Positions 12,365 to 23,080 of a DNA stretch of 64,000 nucleotides are shown piece after piece (within the stretch, counting starts at the first letter, position 1; each line of letters opens with the position of its first letter). Location: assembly GCF_002994745.2 (NCBI RefSeq), contig NC_037093.1:33581884-33645883 (forward strand), given 5' to 3'. The notes under the pieces were generated by a model. That model ran no database searches, was not told the origin of the DNA, and saw only the letters and a list, made by a program, of their open reading frames with translations. The position numbers were made by a program, and so were the translations under genes. The stretch is from Rosa chinensis (taxonomy: Eukaryota; Streptophyta; Magnoliopsida; Rosales; Rosaceae).

Positions 12365-13795
12365 ACAAAGTTAGATATTATCCCAATACATCCTTTTGGG
12401 AAGTGGAACTAGGTGAAGCTCCATCTTTCTCGTGGAGAAGCATTCTACAAAGTCGTTCAATCCTAAATACAGGTGTACATTGGTGCATTGGAGATGGCAG
12501 CATGGTACGAATTTGGACAGATAAATGGATACTTGAATGTCCTCAATATCAAATTCATAAGCCCCCAAACTCGTAGCTAGAGATGGTATCCGAGTTGATA
12601 GATGAAGACACCAAAACTTGGAAGTCTGATGTTGTACTTCCGCTTTTTTCAGAAAATATTGCTGATAAAATTATGTGCATTCCTCTAAGTGCAAGAACAA
12701 GTGCAGATAGAATTTTCTGGAAGCCAGAAAAGAAGGGTTTTTACTCTGTCAAGACCGCCTATTCGATTGCACGAGAGCAAGTTCTAAGCACAACTTTGGC
12801 CTCCACATCACAAGGAGATCCTTTCAGACCTTTATGGCAGCAAATCTAGAAATCAAAAGTTCCAGGTAAAGTCCAGATCAATGCCTGGCGTGCTTGTAAC
12901 AATTTGTTGCCCACAAAGGAGTCTCTTCTTCAGAAAGGGTTCACTGGTGATACTAGCTGCCTTCTCTGCCCTGCCAAGTTTGAGGATAGAACGCACATCT
13001 TTTGTAAGTGTCCTATAGCTCACAATATTCTCTCTGCACCACCTTTTAATCTCCAGCAGCATATTGCACCAAATATGGACTTCAACTATTGGATGCTCGA
13101 CATGGCAACAACGATGCAGTATGATGTGTTTGACAAGCTGCTCATGAGTCTTTGGGCAATATGGAAAAATCGGAACAGCATGTTCTGGCAAGGTATTTCT
13201 TAATCACATAATGATATATTGTTTGCTGCATTTTCATGGCTTGAGGAGTTCAGAAAAGCAAGACAATCCAACCAACCGGCCAAAATAACAAACCGGAAAA
13301 ACAAGTGGCAACCGGATATTCATGGTAACTGGAAGCTCAATGTGGATGGTAGTTTTGTTCCAAATCAAAACTAAACTAAACTAAACTAAAGGAGGACTTG
13401 GTGGAATCCTGCGCGATACGCAAGGAAATTTTAAAGCTGCATTTACGTTACCAGTTCAACATGTGGAGAGTGCTAAACAAGTTGAGTTGCTGGCAATCAA
13501 CGAAGGACTAAAATTGTTGTGCACCTTTCCAAGGCAACTGGTTGTTATTGAAACAGACTGTTTGGAGGCCACTCTGGACCTCAAAAATCCCAGATTTGAT
13601 CTACTGGCATATGCAGCAATAATGGCTGATATTCATGCTATGCTGAAGGCCAAACCGAAACTGAAAGTGTGTTTTGCTCCTAGAACTTGTAATGGCGTGG
13701 CTCACTGTTTGGCTAGTCTAGCTTTTGATGAGAGTGATAGACATGTATGGAGAGATACTCCTCCTGAATGTATCCTAGATGTACTAGCCCCGTAG
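12365..13795 (+). pseudogene. LINE ORF2 C-terminal part: zinc-binding RT domain and RNase H, broken
   Basis: Translation resumes directly after the LTR insertion with ARYYPNTSFW-like sequence, then a typical plant LINE zf-RVT segment (FWKPEKKGFYSVKTAY; CLLCPAKFEDRTHIFCKC) and an RNase H domain (WKLNVDGSF, then LLAINEGL, IETDCLEA, CNGVAHCLASLA). Stops lie at about 12574, 12847 and 13201. A pentamer CTAAA repeated four times at about 13371-13391 shifts the frame just after the first catalytic aspartate of RNase H. The frame ends at 13793-13795, followed by the LINE 3' UTR. Confidence 0.85.
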
Positions 13796-13983
13796 CCCGA
13801 GATTATAACTCAGGCTAATCTCCCATTAATAAAGATCATTCTTTTACTCAAAAAAATTTGACATGCATCTTATTTGAACTCCTAGGATCTAGGATGGCCC
13901 AAAATGATAACCTAAAATAAAAATTTAAACCCTGATCCAAATTCACATACCATTCATGTGGTGGCATCGCTCTTGAATGAATT

Positions 13984-13986
<3 letters not shown>

Positions 13987-14035
<49 letters not shown>

Positions 14036-14450
14036 ACCATTCTCAGGTGCGGACGTCCGTACCTAAGCAAAAGGTACGGATTTCCATTTTTTTCCCCCTT
14101 TCCGATCACACATTTAGATCTTAACCGTTCAGTTTTTAGGTCCTAATGTATAGATCATCCCTACAAATTTCAGCCAAATTGGTGATCGTTAAGGCATTCA
14201 AAACTGCAATTTACGACAATGAATACGAACGGTTCCGAATCTGTCGAACCGGAACCGTTCGTATTCATTGTTGTAAATTGCAGTTTTGAATGCCTTAACG
14301 ATCACCAATTTGGCTGAAATTTTGTAGGGATGATCTATACATTAGGACCTAAAAACTGAACGATTAAGATTTAAATGTGCGCTCGGAAAGGGGGGGAAAA
14401 TGAGAAATCCGTACCTAAGGATTAGGTACGGACGTCTGCAGCCAAGAACT

Positions 14451-14496
<46 letters not shown>
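13987..14496. repeat. Hairpin MITE embedded in a (TA)n microsatellite
   Basis: Positions 14033-14236 and 14250-14450 are near-perfect inverted copies, with the turn at about 14237-14249. The ends carry GACGTCCGTACCTAA. (TA)n tracts of about 40 bp flank both sides (13988-14028 and 14457-14496). The simplest reading is a foldback element that inserted in, or carries with it, a TA microsatellite. No coding capacity is seen. The class is unclear because the target duplication cannot be read within the TA tract. Confidence 0.8.
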
Positions 14497-14506
<10 letters not shown>

Positions 14507-14755
14507 CAGAGGTGTATATAGGTACACCCTTGATGACCTTCTAGATATATTCTTTGTTTCTCGAGTATGTTGTATGATATCTAGAACTTGTATGGTGGAA
14601 TATGGGTCTCGGAGTTCAACGGTAATTTAACTGATTAATTTTTCTTCTTTAACATGATATAATCAAGGAACAGACTATTTTTAGTTTCACGTGACAAACA
14701 AACCAAACTCGTCTCATGCCACCTGACTTAAGAACGCGTACTTAATTATTGTTCA

Positions 14756-15129
14756 TGTTTGACCCGTGGATTGTTCTCATGACTCACGTAAATATGCTAA
14801 GTGTATAAAGCTTGCTTGGCAGTAATAATTATGGTACGCGTCCTAACTTCTCATCACTCATTATTCAAATTACTACGCACGGTTGGGAGTTATTTTTCTA
14901 CTTGCTTCACAAACTATCAACTCTCAAGAATAATTAATTAATTATAATAGTCCAGGTCGTTTGTGCGGTGAAAGTTTGACCTAAAGTATTGAAATAAAAG
15001 AAAACTATATACTTTCAAAATGAAAACTATCCACGTGGGAATTAAATATTGAACTTGTGCCCGCGAGGTAAAACTAGTAATATATATATAACGGGCGGGG
15101 AACGGAGATGAAATGAAAAGAATCATAGA
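14756..15129 (+). promoter_or_regulatory. Promoter region of the first PROPEP-like gene
   Basis: Two W-box cores (TTGACC) lie at 14759-14764 and 14976-14981, a G-box core (CACGTG) at 15032-15037, and a TATATATATA stretch at 15081-15090, about 40 bp before the ATG. Arabidopsis PROPEP genes are known to be wound- and pathogen-inducible, in part through WRKY factors that bind W-boxes, so this arrangement fits a stress-induced gene. The function of these particular sites is inferred. Confidence 0.5.
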
Positions 15130-15385
15130 ATGGAAGAGCATAGTTCATCAGCCAAATCTGGGCAGGAGATGAGTGAGAAGATAGCTGTTGTTTCTTATGA
15201 TGCTTACAAGACCAAGCCAAATCTGGGCAGCAGTTTTCTTGAATCAGCAATGAGGGCTTTGTTCAAGTGCTTGGGTCAGTTGGGTGTTAACGTCGAAGCT
15301 CCTTCAAACACACAAGTTTCTGATCAATCACCAGACCAAGTTGATGATCTACCAGCAAAGACAGCAGTGGATCAAACCTCAGTAT

Positions 15386-15420
<35 letters not shown>

Positions 15421-15525
15421 AGAAGAACCTTATTTAGCATATGTGTTGTTGATATTGTACAGGGCGGAGTTGTTATCGTTGCAAGGAGTACCTTAGGCAC
15501 AGGGAGTGGTGCACAGATAAATTGA
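15130..15525 (+). CDS. PROPEP-like elicitor peptide precursor (first copy)
   Basis: Exon 1 runs 15130-15381, the intron 15382-15462 (GTATGATC..TACAG, containing a CT repeat) and exon 2 15463-15525, giving 104 residues. PROPEPs are small cytosolic proteins whose C-terminal peptide of about 23 residues is released on damage and perceived by PEPR receptor kinases. Two family hallmarks are visible. An amphipathic segment near the N-terminal third (SSFLESAMRALFKCLGQL) compares with the LRAILKCLGL stretch of Arabidopsis PROPEP1. The C-terminus ends GTGSGAQIN, with the SG core and terminal Asn. A second gene at 24208 has the same phase-0 intron site and layout. The peptide part is less basic than usual (one Arg), so activity is uncertain. 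Family assignment rests on motifs, layout and the paralogue. Confidence 0.8.
15382..15462 (+). other. Intron of the first PROPEP-like gene with (CT)n
   Basis: The 81-bp GT-AG intron is phase 0 and contains about 15 CT repeats (15388-15418). Without splicing, the frame ends at once in TGA (15385-15387), which would remove the whole elicitor peptide, so splicing is needed to make it. Confidence 0.75.
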
Positions 15526-16262
15526 TCAATCAATTTATTGTGAATGAGGTTGATTAATCACAAATCTGCTACTTTGAGTTCGTCGCAAGTTAAACCAGCT
15601 TTTTTCCTCTTTTTTTTTTTTTTTTTTTTCAATAATAATAGGTTTTGCTCATCTGAGGGGGCATAACTTGCTTACATGAATTAGTATGTAGCTATTTAAT
15701 GTATACTCTTACGATAAAAGAATTAGTCCAGAGCTGTAATTGTAGCTTATATATGAAATATACATATTTCCACATCTTCTGGTTAGACATTTGTGTATTT
15801 TACTTTATAAGCGGCTTTTACTTAATTTTAGCCTCACTTTTGAATTCTCGATGATATAATTAACACATGCAGTTAGCTACACTCACTGTGTTAATTATAT
15901 CTAATCTAATTGTCTGTTCATGATATTATCAACCCTTTTAGCGCATTGCCTTGTATGGTGTATGTTGCTTACATGTGAAAACCTAGTGGATTAACAAAAT
16001 TAATCTTTTTATAAAGCACATGCCACAAACCACGAAGAGGGCTTTAAAGGAATAATAATTTTTGAAATCAAACATAAAATTCGAAGTCCCTAAGCCACAT
16101 AACCGTAGACAATTTGCCGAACGCCGCCCCGGGGGGGGGGGGGGGGGGGGGGGGGGTTGGGGTTCCTACGAAATTCCGATGTGGCATGGGGGGAGGGAAT
16201 TTCCGAAGTCCGACGTCTCTTTCATGCATCCTCATCATTTATTTTTTATTTTTTATTTTTTT
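15526..16262. other. Downstream region of the first PROPEP-like gene; no gene seen
   Basis: This stretch holds the presumed 3' UTR, a T-run at about 15609-15629, and A/T-rich sequence without coding potential. A 26-base G homopolymer lies at 16131-16156. Nothing else was recognised. Confidence 0.6.
16131..16156. repeat. Poly-G run of 26 bases
   Basis: Twenty-six consecutive G residues are directly preceded by CGCCGCCCC, followed by TT and four more G. Such a run is rare in plant DNA and can be a real unstable tract or a sequencing/assembly artefact. Confidence 0.9.
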
Positions 16263-16648
16263 ATAAAGATGGCTCCCCGAGCTTGGGCAGGGCAATATTG
16301 AATGCTTATTAAGCAACCTAAACATGCAATTTTTTTTTTTAAGGGAAACAGATCAAATCAGGTTCCATCAATAATACCAACGATTACACTCGGTACACAT
16401 ATTAAAGCTGCACAAAGCAGAAAGGTCTAAAAACAAAAATTCAAACTATTAATACAAAAAGAAAAAACCCCACACCTATCCAACCCTAAAACAGAGCCAC
16501 TGTCTTGACAAGTATAGAAGCCTAAAAACCTTCTTGATGTACATCACTACTCATCAACCAGCATACGACTATGACCAAGGACAGAACATGGTAAGAGCAC
16601 TTTTTTCTTCAAATAAAACCCAAACCTTCAATCGACTTGCACCAAACT
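16263..16648. repeat. Directly repeated segment, copy 1 (shortened)
   Basis: The segment starts ATAAAGATGGCTCCCCGAGC, contains a T-run followed by AAGGGAAACAGA, and runs to CAATCGACTTGCACCAAAC. The same segment recurs at 18401. Copy 1 lacks about 125 bp that copy 2 has between CACTTTTTTCTTC and the CAATCGACTTG end. The T-run reads as an A-tail on the minus strand, so a minus-strand retroposon tail may lie inside. Confidence 0.8.
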
Positions 16649-16840
16649 TTTTTATTTATTTATATGGGGAAATTACTGGTCACTCCCTGTACTTTTAGGG
16701 CGTCGACAGTTCAGTCCCTGCTATCCTAATTTCGACAAGTTACTCCTCAGACTTTCAAATCTCACACAATTTGGTCCAAAATGACTATTTTGCCCCTCCC
16801 TTCCTCTTTTTGTTTTTTATTTTTCTCTCCTCTCCCCTCC

Positions 16841-17536
16841 TTTCTTCTAAAATTCATAATTAATTCATACGAACTCCGATATTTGCGTTCCATATATGTA
16901 CGAGATCGTATCGATGAGCTCCACAACTTTTATGAAGAAAGTTTTTCCAAATTTTGTATGTATAAAAAGTCAATTTTCACGACCGCTCCAAATAACATTC
17001 GTTTCGAAAATCCACTTTCTTCTAAAATTCATAATTAATTCATACAAACTCTGATTTTTGCGTTCCATATATGCACAAGATTGTATCAACGAGCTGTACA
17101 ACTTTCATGAAGAAAGTTGTTCCAAATTTTGTACGTATAAAAAGTCATTTTCACTACCCCCTAAATAACGTTCGTTTCGAAAATCTCCTTTCTTCTAAAA
17201 TTCATAATTAATTCATACGAACTCCGATATTTGCGTTCCATATATGTACGAGATCGTATCGAGGATCTCTATAATTTTTATGCAGAAAGTTTTTCCAAAT
17301 TTTGTATGTATAAAAAGTCAATTTTCACGACCCCCCCCTAAATAACGTTCATTTCAAAAATCTCCTTTCTTCTAAAATTCATAATTAATTCATACGAACT
17401 CCGATATTTGCGTTCCATATATGTACGAGATCGTATCGATGATCTCTACAATTTTTATGAAGAAAGTTTTTCCAAATTTTGTATGTATAAAAAGTCAATT
17501 TTCACGACCCCCCCTAAATAACGTTCATTTCGAAAC
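16841..17536 (-). repeat. Left-arm tandem array: four LTR-U3-like units of about 175 bp
   Basis: Units begin at about 16841, 17016, 17189 and 17366, each with TTCTTCTAAAATTCATAATT. Each contains the minus-strand equivalent of a segment found in the LTRs: a TTGACTTTT(T)ATA-type start, GAAAGTTGTAGAGCTC, GATACGA and CGGAGTTCGTATGAA. The same ordered motifs lie 30-180 bp upstream of the TATA box in the LTRs at 28268 and 52936. Confidence 0.8.
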
Positions 17537-17689
17537 TAAAATTGATACGAAACCGAATTTCTCGTACAACTACTTATGAAATAGTCTCAATATTCATAAT
17601 TCAAATATTTGATATTTCTTGGGTTGAAATGTGCATAATGAGAGAGAGTGTGTGTGTGTGTTATTTTGTGGTTGGGGGGGGCGGGGGGG

Positions 17690-18180
17690 TCGTGAAAATT
17701 GACTGTTTATACATACAAAATTTGAAAAAACTTCCTTCATAAAATTTGTAGAGCTCATCGATACGATCTCGTACATATATGGAACGCAAAAATCGGAGTT
17801 TGTATGAATTAATTATGAATTTTAGAAGAAAGGAGATTTTCGAAACGAACGTTATTTAGGGGGGTAGTGAAAATGACTTTTTATACGTACAAAATTTGGA
17901 ACAACTTTCTTCATGAAAGTTGTAGAGCTCGTTGATACAATCTTGTGCATATATGGAACGCAAAAATTAGAGTTTGTATGAATTAATTATGAATTTTAGA
18001 AGAAAGTGGATTTTCGAAACGAATGTTATTTGGAGCGGTTGTGAAAATTGACTTTTTATACATACAAAATTTGGAAAAACTTTCTTCATAAAAGTTGTGG
18101 AGCTCATCGATACGATCTCGTACATATATGGAACGCAAATATCGGAGTTCGTATGAATTAATTATGAATTTTAGAAGAAA
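17690..18180 (+). repeat. Right-arm tandem array: three LTR-U3-like units, inverted to the left arm
   Basis: Units are at about 17690-17831, 17832-18005 and 18006-18180, inverted relative to the left arm. The arms differ in unit number (four against three). In this orientation the order of motifs is the same as in the plus-strand LTRs at 28268, 52936 and 56900. Confidence 0.8.
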
Positions 18181-18400
18181 GGAGGGGAGAGGAGAGAAAA
18201 ATAAAAAACAAAAAGAGGAAGGGAGGGGCAAAATAGTCATTTTGGACCAAATTGTGTGAGATTTGAAAGTCTGAGGAGTAACTTGTCGAAATTAGGATAG
18301 CAGGGACTGAACTGTCGACTCCCTAAAAGTACAGGGAGTGACCAGTAATTTCCCCTATTTGTATTTATATTTATTTTTATTATTATTTTTATTTTATTTT

Positions 18401-19262
18401 ATAAAGATGGCTCCCCGAGCTTGGGCAGGGCAATATTGAATTCATTTAATAAGCAACCTAAACATGCAGTTTTTTTTTTTTAAGGGAAACAGATTGAATC
18501 AGGTTCCATCAATAATATCAACGATTACATGCGGTACACATATCAAAGCTGCACAGAGCAGAAAGGTCTAAAAACAAAAATCCAAACTATTAATGCAAAA
18601 GAAAAAACCCCACACCTATCCAATCCTAAAACAGAGCCACTGTCTTGACAAGTATTGAAGCCTAAAAACCTTCTTGATGTACATCACTACTCACCAACCA
18701 GCATACGACTATGACCAAGGGCAGAATATGGTAAGAGCACTTTTTTCTTCGAATAAAAACCAAATTAGGGCTCTGTCACTCCCCCAAAAGTCCACAATAG
18801 GCCCGATCCGACAGAGAAAGATGAAAGGAGGACGAGCTAGCCTAGTCAAGCCACAAACAGCAGCGCAACCAAGCATAGGTCTAACACCTCGTCTCCCTCA
18901 ATCGACTTGCACCAAACCTTCAAAGGGTCAGCCTCCCGTCAGCAGTCTGGTGGAGGGTCGCGATCCTCGCCATCGCCATGGTCAACAAAAGAAAACTCCT
19001 AAAACCCCGACCTGGAACAACAAAGATCAGACCGCCGCCCTCGAACTCAGAAACCCCTTCCTCAAGAGTTACAACCACCGCCGCTTCCTTTGCGGACCTC
19101 CGATGTCGCAAAACTCGGCACGAAAGAGACCACTGCACACCCAGACCCGCACCCTCAACTGCCTCAGCCGAGAACTGCTACGATTGGAGCCTTTACGGCC
19201 TCAACTTTTTCTGTCAAGCAATCCAACTAAACAATGACGTTGATGAACAAGAGGCCTAAACC
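18401..19262 (-). repeat. Directly repeated segment, copy 2, with GC-richer extension
   Basis: 18401-18920 is the longer copy of the segment at 16263. It continues to about 19262 with GC-richer sequence that has overlapping open frames on both strands but no recognised domain. On the minus strand it reads towards an A-run at 18472-18482, suggesting the 3' part of a retroposon. A similar style of sequence occurs at 36413-37394. Its class could not be decided. Confidence 0.5.
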
Positions 19263-22105
19263 GCTTGATGCAACTGTAGCGCTCTTCACTGTAGATTAAT
19301 GACTCTTGATAATACCAGCGGTTGCCCCCTCATAGGCATGGAACCCTTCCACGCACAGACGATTGGAGAGCGGAGACACTTCAATTTTCTTCACGCACAG
19401 ACGCTTCAATTTTCTCCACGCACAAACGCTCCAATTCTTCTCTTTGTCTTCTCGCTTCAATCGACTGATGGAGATATCTCTTGAGGGTAAGCATGTTGAA
19501 ATGGAAAATCAAAGAAATAAGGGAACTATTGGTTTGGTGGGTATCTAGATGATTACCACGTTTTTCATCTTTTACTACCTAATGTGGGCTATGCATATAG
19601 CTAGCCATGTTGCAAACTTTGATTTTTCATTGTATATATACTGCATTCTCATATGCAGATCGCATTGGTCAAGTTTCAATGTTTGTCTGATAGTTGTGTT
19701 GTAAGAATCCCTGTATGAGGGATCAAGTAGTACATTGTAGATCAATTAAACTACCATCAATAGATAGCCCTAGTTTTCTTATGAACAATATCAATTTCTG
19801 ACTACAAACTGTGCAAATGAGTCCGTTGATGCTCAGAAAGTGTTTGTTATAGTTGGTTCCATGTATCTAAGCCCTGCACTAGAGAAGATGAGTGATGCTC
19901 TCCGCAATAGTAGACATTTAAGTTATATACTGTTCCAATTACCTTTGACAGGGTGAGTGTTAATGGTAATGATGCACCACATGGAATCAAATTGCTCACT
20001 GTCCCAGTGTTAGTAGATAGAGAAACAAAATTCAGACCTGCTGGAAGGTAAAGAATGTAAAGAAAAAAAAGGACATCAATTGAGCTTGAGGCACGGTATT
20101 CCCATAATATTTACAAGAAAAATATTCTGGAATTTCTAAACTTTGACATTCTATGGAATGTGGGTTACACAGAAAGGGAATGTCATTTAAACTATTTGAA
20201 TCTAGAATGAATTCATTGTTTATGCTCACTGTGTCCTTGTGATCATCAACAGGGAGGGCTCTGATTCTGACTGTTTATCAAATGAGACCAAACTAGTTGG
20301 GTATCCACAGGTGTGTGACAAAGAAGTAACAGAAAGGCAACCTGTAGTAGGAAGTGTGCAGAGAAAAAATATTAAAGATCTCAGGTGAGGCCTCTCAATA
20401 TGATCCTCATCCATCTTACTATTTGCTGTTATTGTTTGAAGTTGAACTGTTGCTGAGGCCTCTCAATATGATCTCAGGTGAGGCCTCATGGTTTTAGCTT
20501 TCTTTATGACAACTAGTGTTGGATGTTAATTTGGTTTGACATAGAGAACTTTAAAGGTACCATTTTGCTTCTATTGCGTTCTGGTCTTATTAACAGATGT
20601 ACGAAATAAATTGTGAACATGTTCCATGAGTAGGGTTCTCTGTATCTTTTTTTGGTTTGGTCTATGCTCCTTTGAACTTCAATGATTACGCATGTGAATT
20701 TTCTTAGCAGTGAATGAATTGGAGTGAATTTTGACCGAGTATCTGAAAGTTTTATACCAGCCAATCATATAGAATTTGACATTACTATGTATAAATCCTA
20801 AGCCTATATATATAAGGATTTCTATGGTAAAGGTTCAAAACTGCAGAAATAAGTAGATCCTATGCTAATTGATTAGTTCAATGGTGATGTTTTCTTTGTA
20901 AATAGCTTCCTGAGCAGTTTTCTCTTCGTGAATCTAATGCAACCAGTTCTTGTTGTGTCAGGTGGTAGAGAGAGCTCTGTTTCTGTGGAACAACGATCAC
21001 ATTGAGAACTTGATCAAACAAAATCATAATACTGCCCATTATGTTAGAGAAGGCAATGTCCAAAGATTTAGTTTAAGGTGATATGTTGGATTGATGTAAA
21101 ATAGCCTTGTTGAGGCATGATTGACATGTTTATATTGACCTGGGCTTTGATGCCTTGCTGGAACTATTTAGTTGCTGATATTCATTATTGTAGCATCATA
21201 TGAAGCTAGCAAAGTATAAACAGATTTACATGTATACATTGCCATCTTCTGTAGATGTGATTAGTGGCAATAATGTTTATTAATTTGATTCCATGTTAAA
21301 CTTGGGTGTTGGCTGTTGTGAGGACTTGGAAAATTTCTTGGAGAACTTGGGTGCTTGTTGTGTTTCATCAGTTCATGATAATAATGAGATTTAGCAAGAC
21401 TAGAGGTATTCAAAAGAGTAAGATCCTCAAAATAACCTGCTATATAAGCTTGAACTACATTATATTACCAAACAATCAAGGCAATATAATCTTTCATGTC
21501 TAAATTGGTCATTCCACAAACAAAAAGTACGAGCCAGTTTTGAGTTTTTTAAAACACATTGCCATTGACAGCACTTATAAAAAGTCAATTTACCAAACGC
21601 TCAGGTGCTTTGCTTTTCAGTCACTTACTCTCAGAAATAAACAAAAGCCAGTTTTTCTTAAAAGTACTATCATATCAAACACACCCTAAATTGAAAGATT
21701 TTTGGTTGTCAATTCCTAAGGGCACAATATATATTAATTTTTAAACTCGTTAATTATGTCAGAAATAGGTGTAGTCTTTTGTCTTGTAGCCCTAAAAGAA
21801 TATTTATGACATCATCTGTAATCTTTGCTCTATTTATACTCTAATATTTTTGTTATTGGGAGTGGGAAATGACCTATTTCTCGACATCAAGTCCTACCAA
21901 ACCCTTAGGCTATTGTTTAACCATGTCAACTAGGTACTGATGTGGTATTGAGTAGACCTGTCAATAGACTTGATTTCGATCTTTATCCTCTTAGAACTGT
22001 CAATGGGCTATCCTTTAATCCTTCAACTTCAAAATCAAATATGAATTGATGTTAATCTGATGCATCAACAATCAGCTGGTTGGTTTTTCATCATAAAAAT
22101 AATAA
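19263..22105. other. Region with exon-like debris, no intact gene
   Basis: Several short plus-strand stretches look like isolated exons with neighbouring splice-like sites: KVFVIVGSMYLSPALEKM at about 19838, VLVDRETKFRPAG near 20010, an acidic stretch near 20255, and a PP2A-like piece near 20962. They do not join into one clear frame. A pseudogene, or fragments captured by a transposon, are both possible. The stretch 21510-21690 has a GGGTGTGTTTGATA-like end on the minus strand, as in many MITEs, but no partner end was found. Confidence 0.4.
20962..21075 (+). pseudogene. Fragment similar to PP2A regulatory subunit B' (B56)
   Basis: After an AG acceptor (TTGTTGTGTCAG), the sequence reads [20 protein letters not shown], close to the conserved [14 protein letters not shown] stretch of plant PP2A B' subunits. 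A one-base shift then gives ILPIM, which also follows in the family. The rest of the protein is absent nearby. B' subunits direct PP2A phosphatase to substrates. This piece is far too short and broken to function. Confidence 0.55.
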
Positions 22106-22114
22106 AAGTATTAA

Positions 22115-22714
22115 GAGAGTTTCTATTGAGACCTCCAAATTTACTCATTTGACCTCATACTCTTTACACCTCCTTTGTGCTTTTAAATACAAATATTTGC
22201 TCACTAAACCTCCTTTTGAATTCCTCAAATAACCTTAGTTATATTATTCACATACAAAAAATAAAATATACTCATTATACCTCTAATTCACTAACTACAC
22301 CTCCATTCCTTTATTTTTTTTATTTTTTGCATGCAAACCTAAAAAATGGCCAAAATAAATTTCTAGAACTTTAAATCATGAATCAAATGGTCATAACACA
22401 TAAATTGATCAAGCAGTCATAAATCAAATGGTTGGACATGATTCCTATGTTTCTAACTCTTATAAAAAATGAAAATGAAAGGTTACAAAAATTGATATAA
22501 ATAAAAAAAAAACCGGAACACAAAAAAAAAAAAAAATTAAAAACCACCATATCCCACTCAAAGCTCATACTCCAACCAAACCTTGAACAGAGTCTAGTTG
22601 ATTATAATTCATTGTCTATAATTGTCATTTTATAAGAGAATATATATGTAATTCATTAATTCAAATGATATAGAGGTCAAATGAGCAAATTTGAAGGTTC
22701 TAATAGAAATCCTC
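22115..22714. mobile_element. MULE-type MITE, 600 bp
   Basis: A perfect 9-bp duplication AAGTATTAA flanks it (22106-22114 and 22715-22723). Terminal inverted repeats of about 42 bp start GAGAGTTTCTATT and end AATAGAAATCCTC, each containing TCATTTGACCTC or its complement. The interior is A/T rich without coding potential. Confidence 0.85.
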
Positions 22715-22760
22715 AAGTATTAAAAGGATTGGAATTCTAATAATCATTGATTGATACTAA

Positions 22761-23080
22761 GGGAAACAAAATATAAACAGTACTCCAACTATGGTCCATT
22801 CTAAATTTTCATACCCAACTTTCCGAAACTATCACATTGGTACCCCAAATAGCCAGTCCGACCCAACATATGTACTTGCCGTCCATAACGGCGTTAACTT
22901 GCTCCTCTCGTGGCATCTTTAAATCATGCCAGCTGTCAGAAGAGTTAACGTTGTCATGGACGGCGTGTACGAAAATTGGGTTGGATTGAGTACTCCAAGT
23001 ATTAAAATGATAGTTTCCAAAAGTTAGGTACAAAAATTTAGAATGGGTTTTACCTCAAGTACTGTTTATATATTTTTCCC
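22761..23080. mobile_element. MULE-type MITE, 320 bp, GGGAAA termini
   Basis: TTGATACTAA lies on both sides (22751-22760 and 23081-23090); one base is shared with the terminus, so 9 or 10 bp. Inverted ends of about 85 bp start GGGAAACAAAATATAAACAG and end ATATATTTTTCCC. The termini resemble those of the elements at 16666 and 51812. It sits only 37 bp from the MITE at 22115. Confidence 0.85.

Larger units (their letters stand above)
6838..13853 (+). mobile_element. 5'-truncated LINE (non-LTR retrotransposon), interrupted
   Basis: The element is bounded by a 15/16 match target duplication, AAATTTGACATGAATC at 6822-6837 and AAATTTGACATGCATC at 13854-13869. It ends with AATAAA (about 13830) and a short A-run. 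It carries endonuclease, reverse transcriptase and RNase H regions of a plant L1-type ORF2, but no ORF1, so it was probably truncated at insertion. A 2.76-kb LTR element (9599-12359) splits it. Without that insert it is about 4.25 kb. Many stops and frameshifts show it is long dead. Confidence 0.9.
16666..18355. mobile_element. Palindromic MULE-type element with amplified LTR-derived modules
   Basis: The terminal inverted repeats start GGGGAAATTACTGGTCACTC and are nearly identical over at least 170 bp. The flanks TATTTATAT (16657-16665) and TATTTGTAT (18356-18364) match at 8 of 9 positions, fitting a Mutator-type 9-bp duplication. Almost the whole element is one large palindrome around a loop at about 17537-17690. 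Each arm contains tandem copies of a roughly 175-bp unit. The two arms encode the same 85-codon open frame on opposite strands (16781-17038 and 17983-18240), so the arms are highly alike. No transposase is present. Confidence 0.85.

Noticed and set aside
16781..17038. Identical 85-codon frames at 16781 (+) and 17983 (-)
   Set aside because: They are a by-product of the palindrome: the same repeat unit read on both arms. The translation covers the LTR-like unit and has no protein features.
18674..19259. 187-codon frame in the GC-richer repeat
   Set aside because: Overlapping open frames occur on both strands, as expected from base composition. The segment is a repeat and no domain was recognised.
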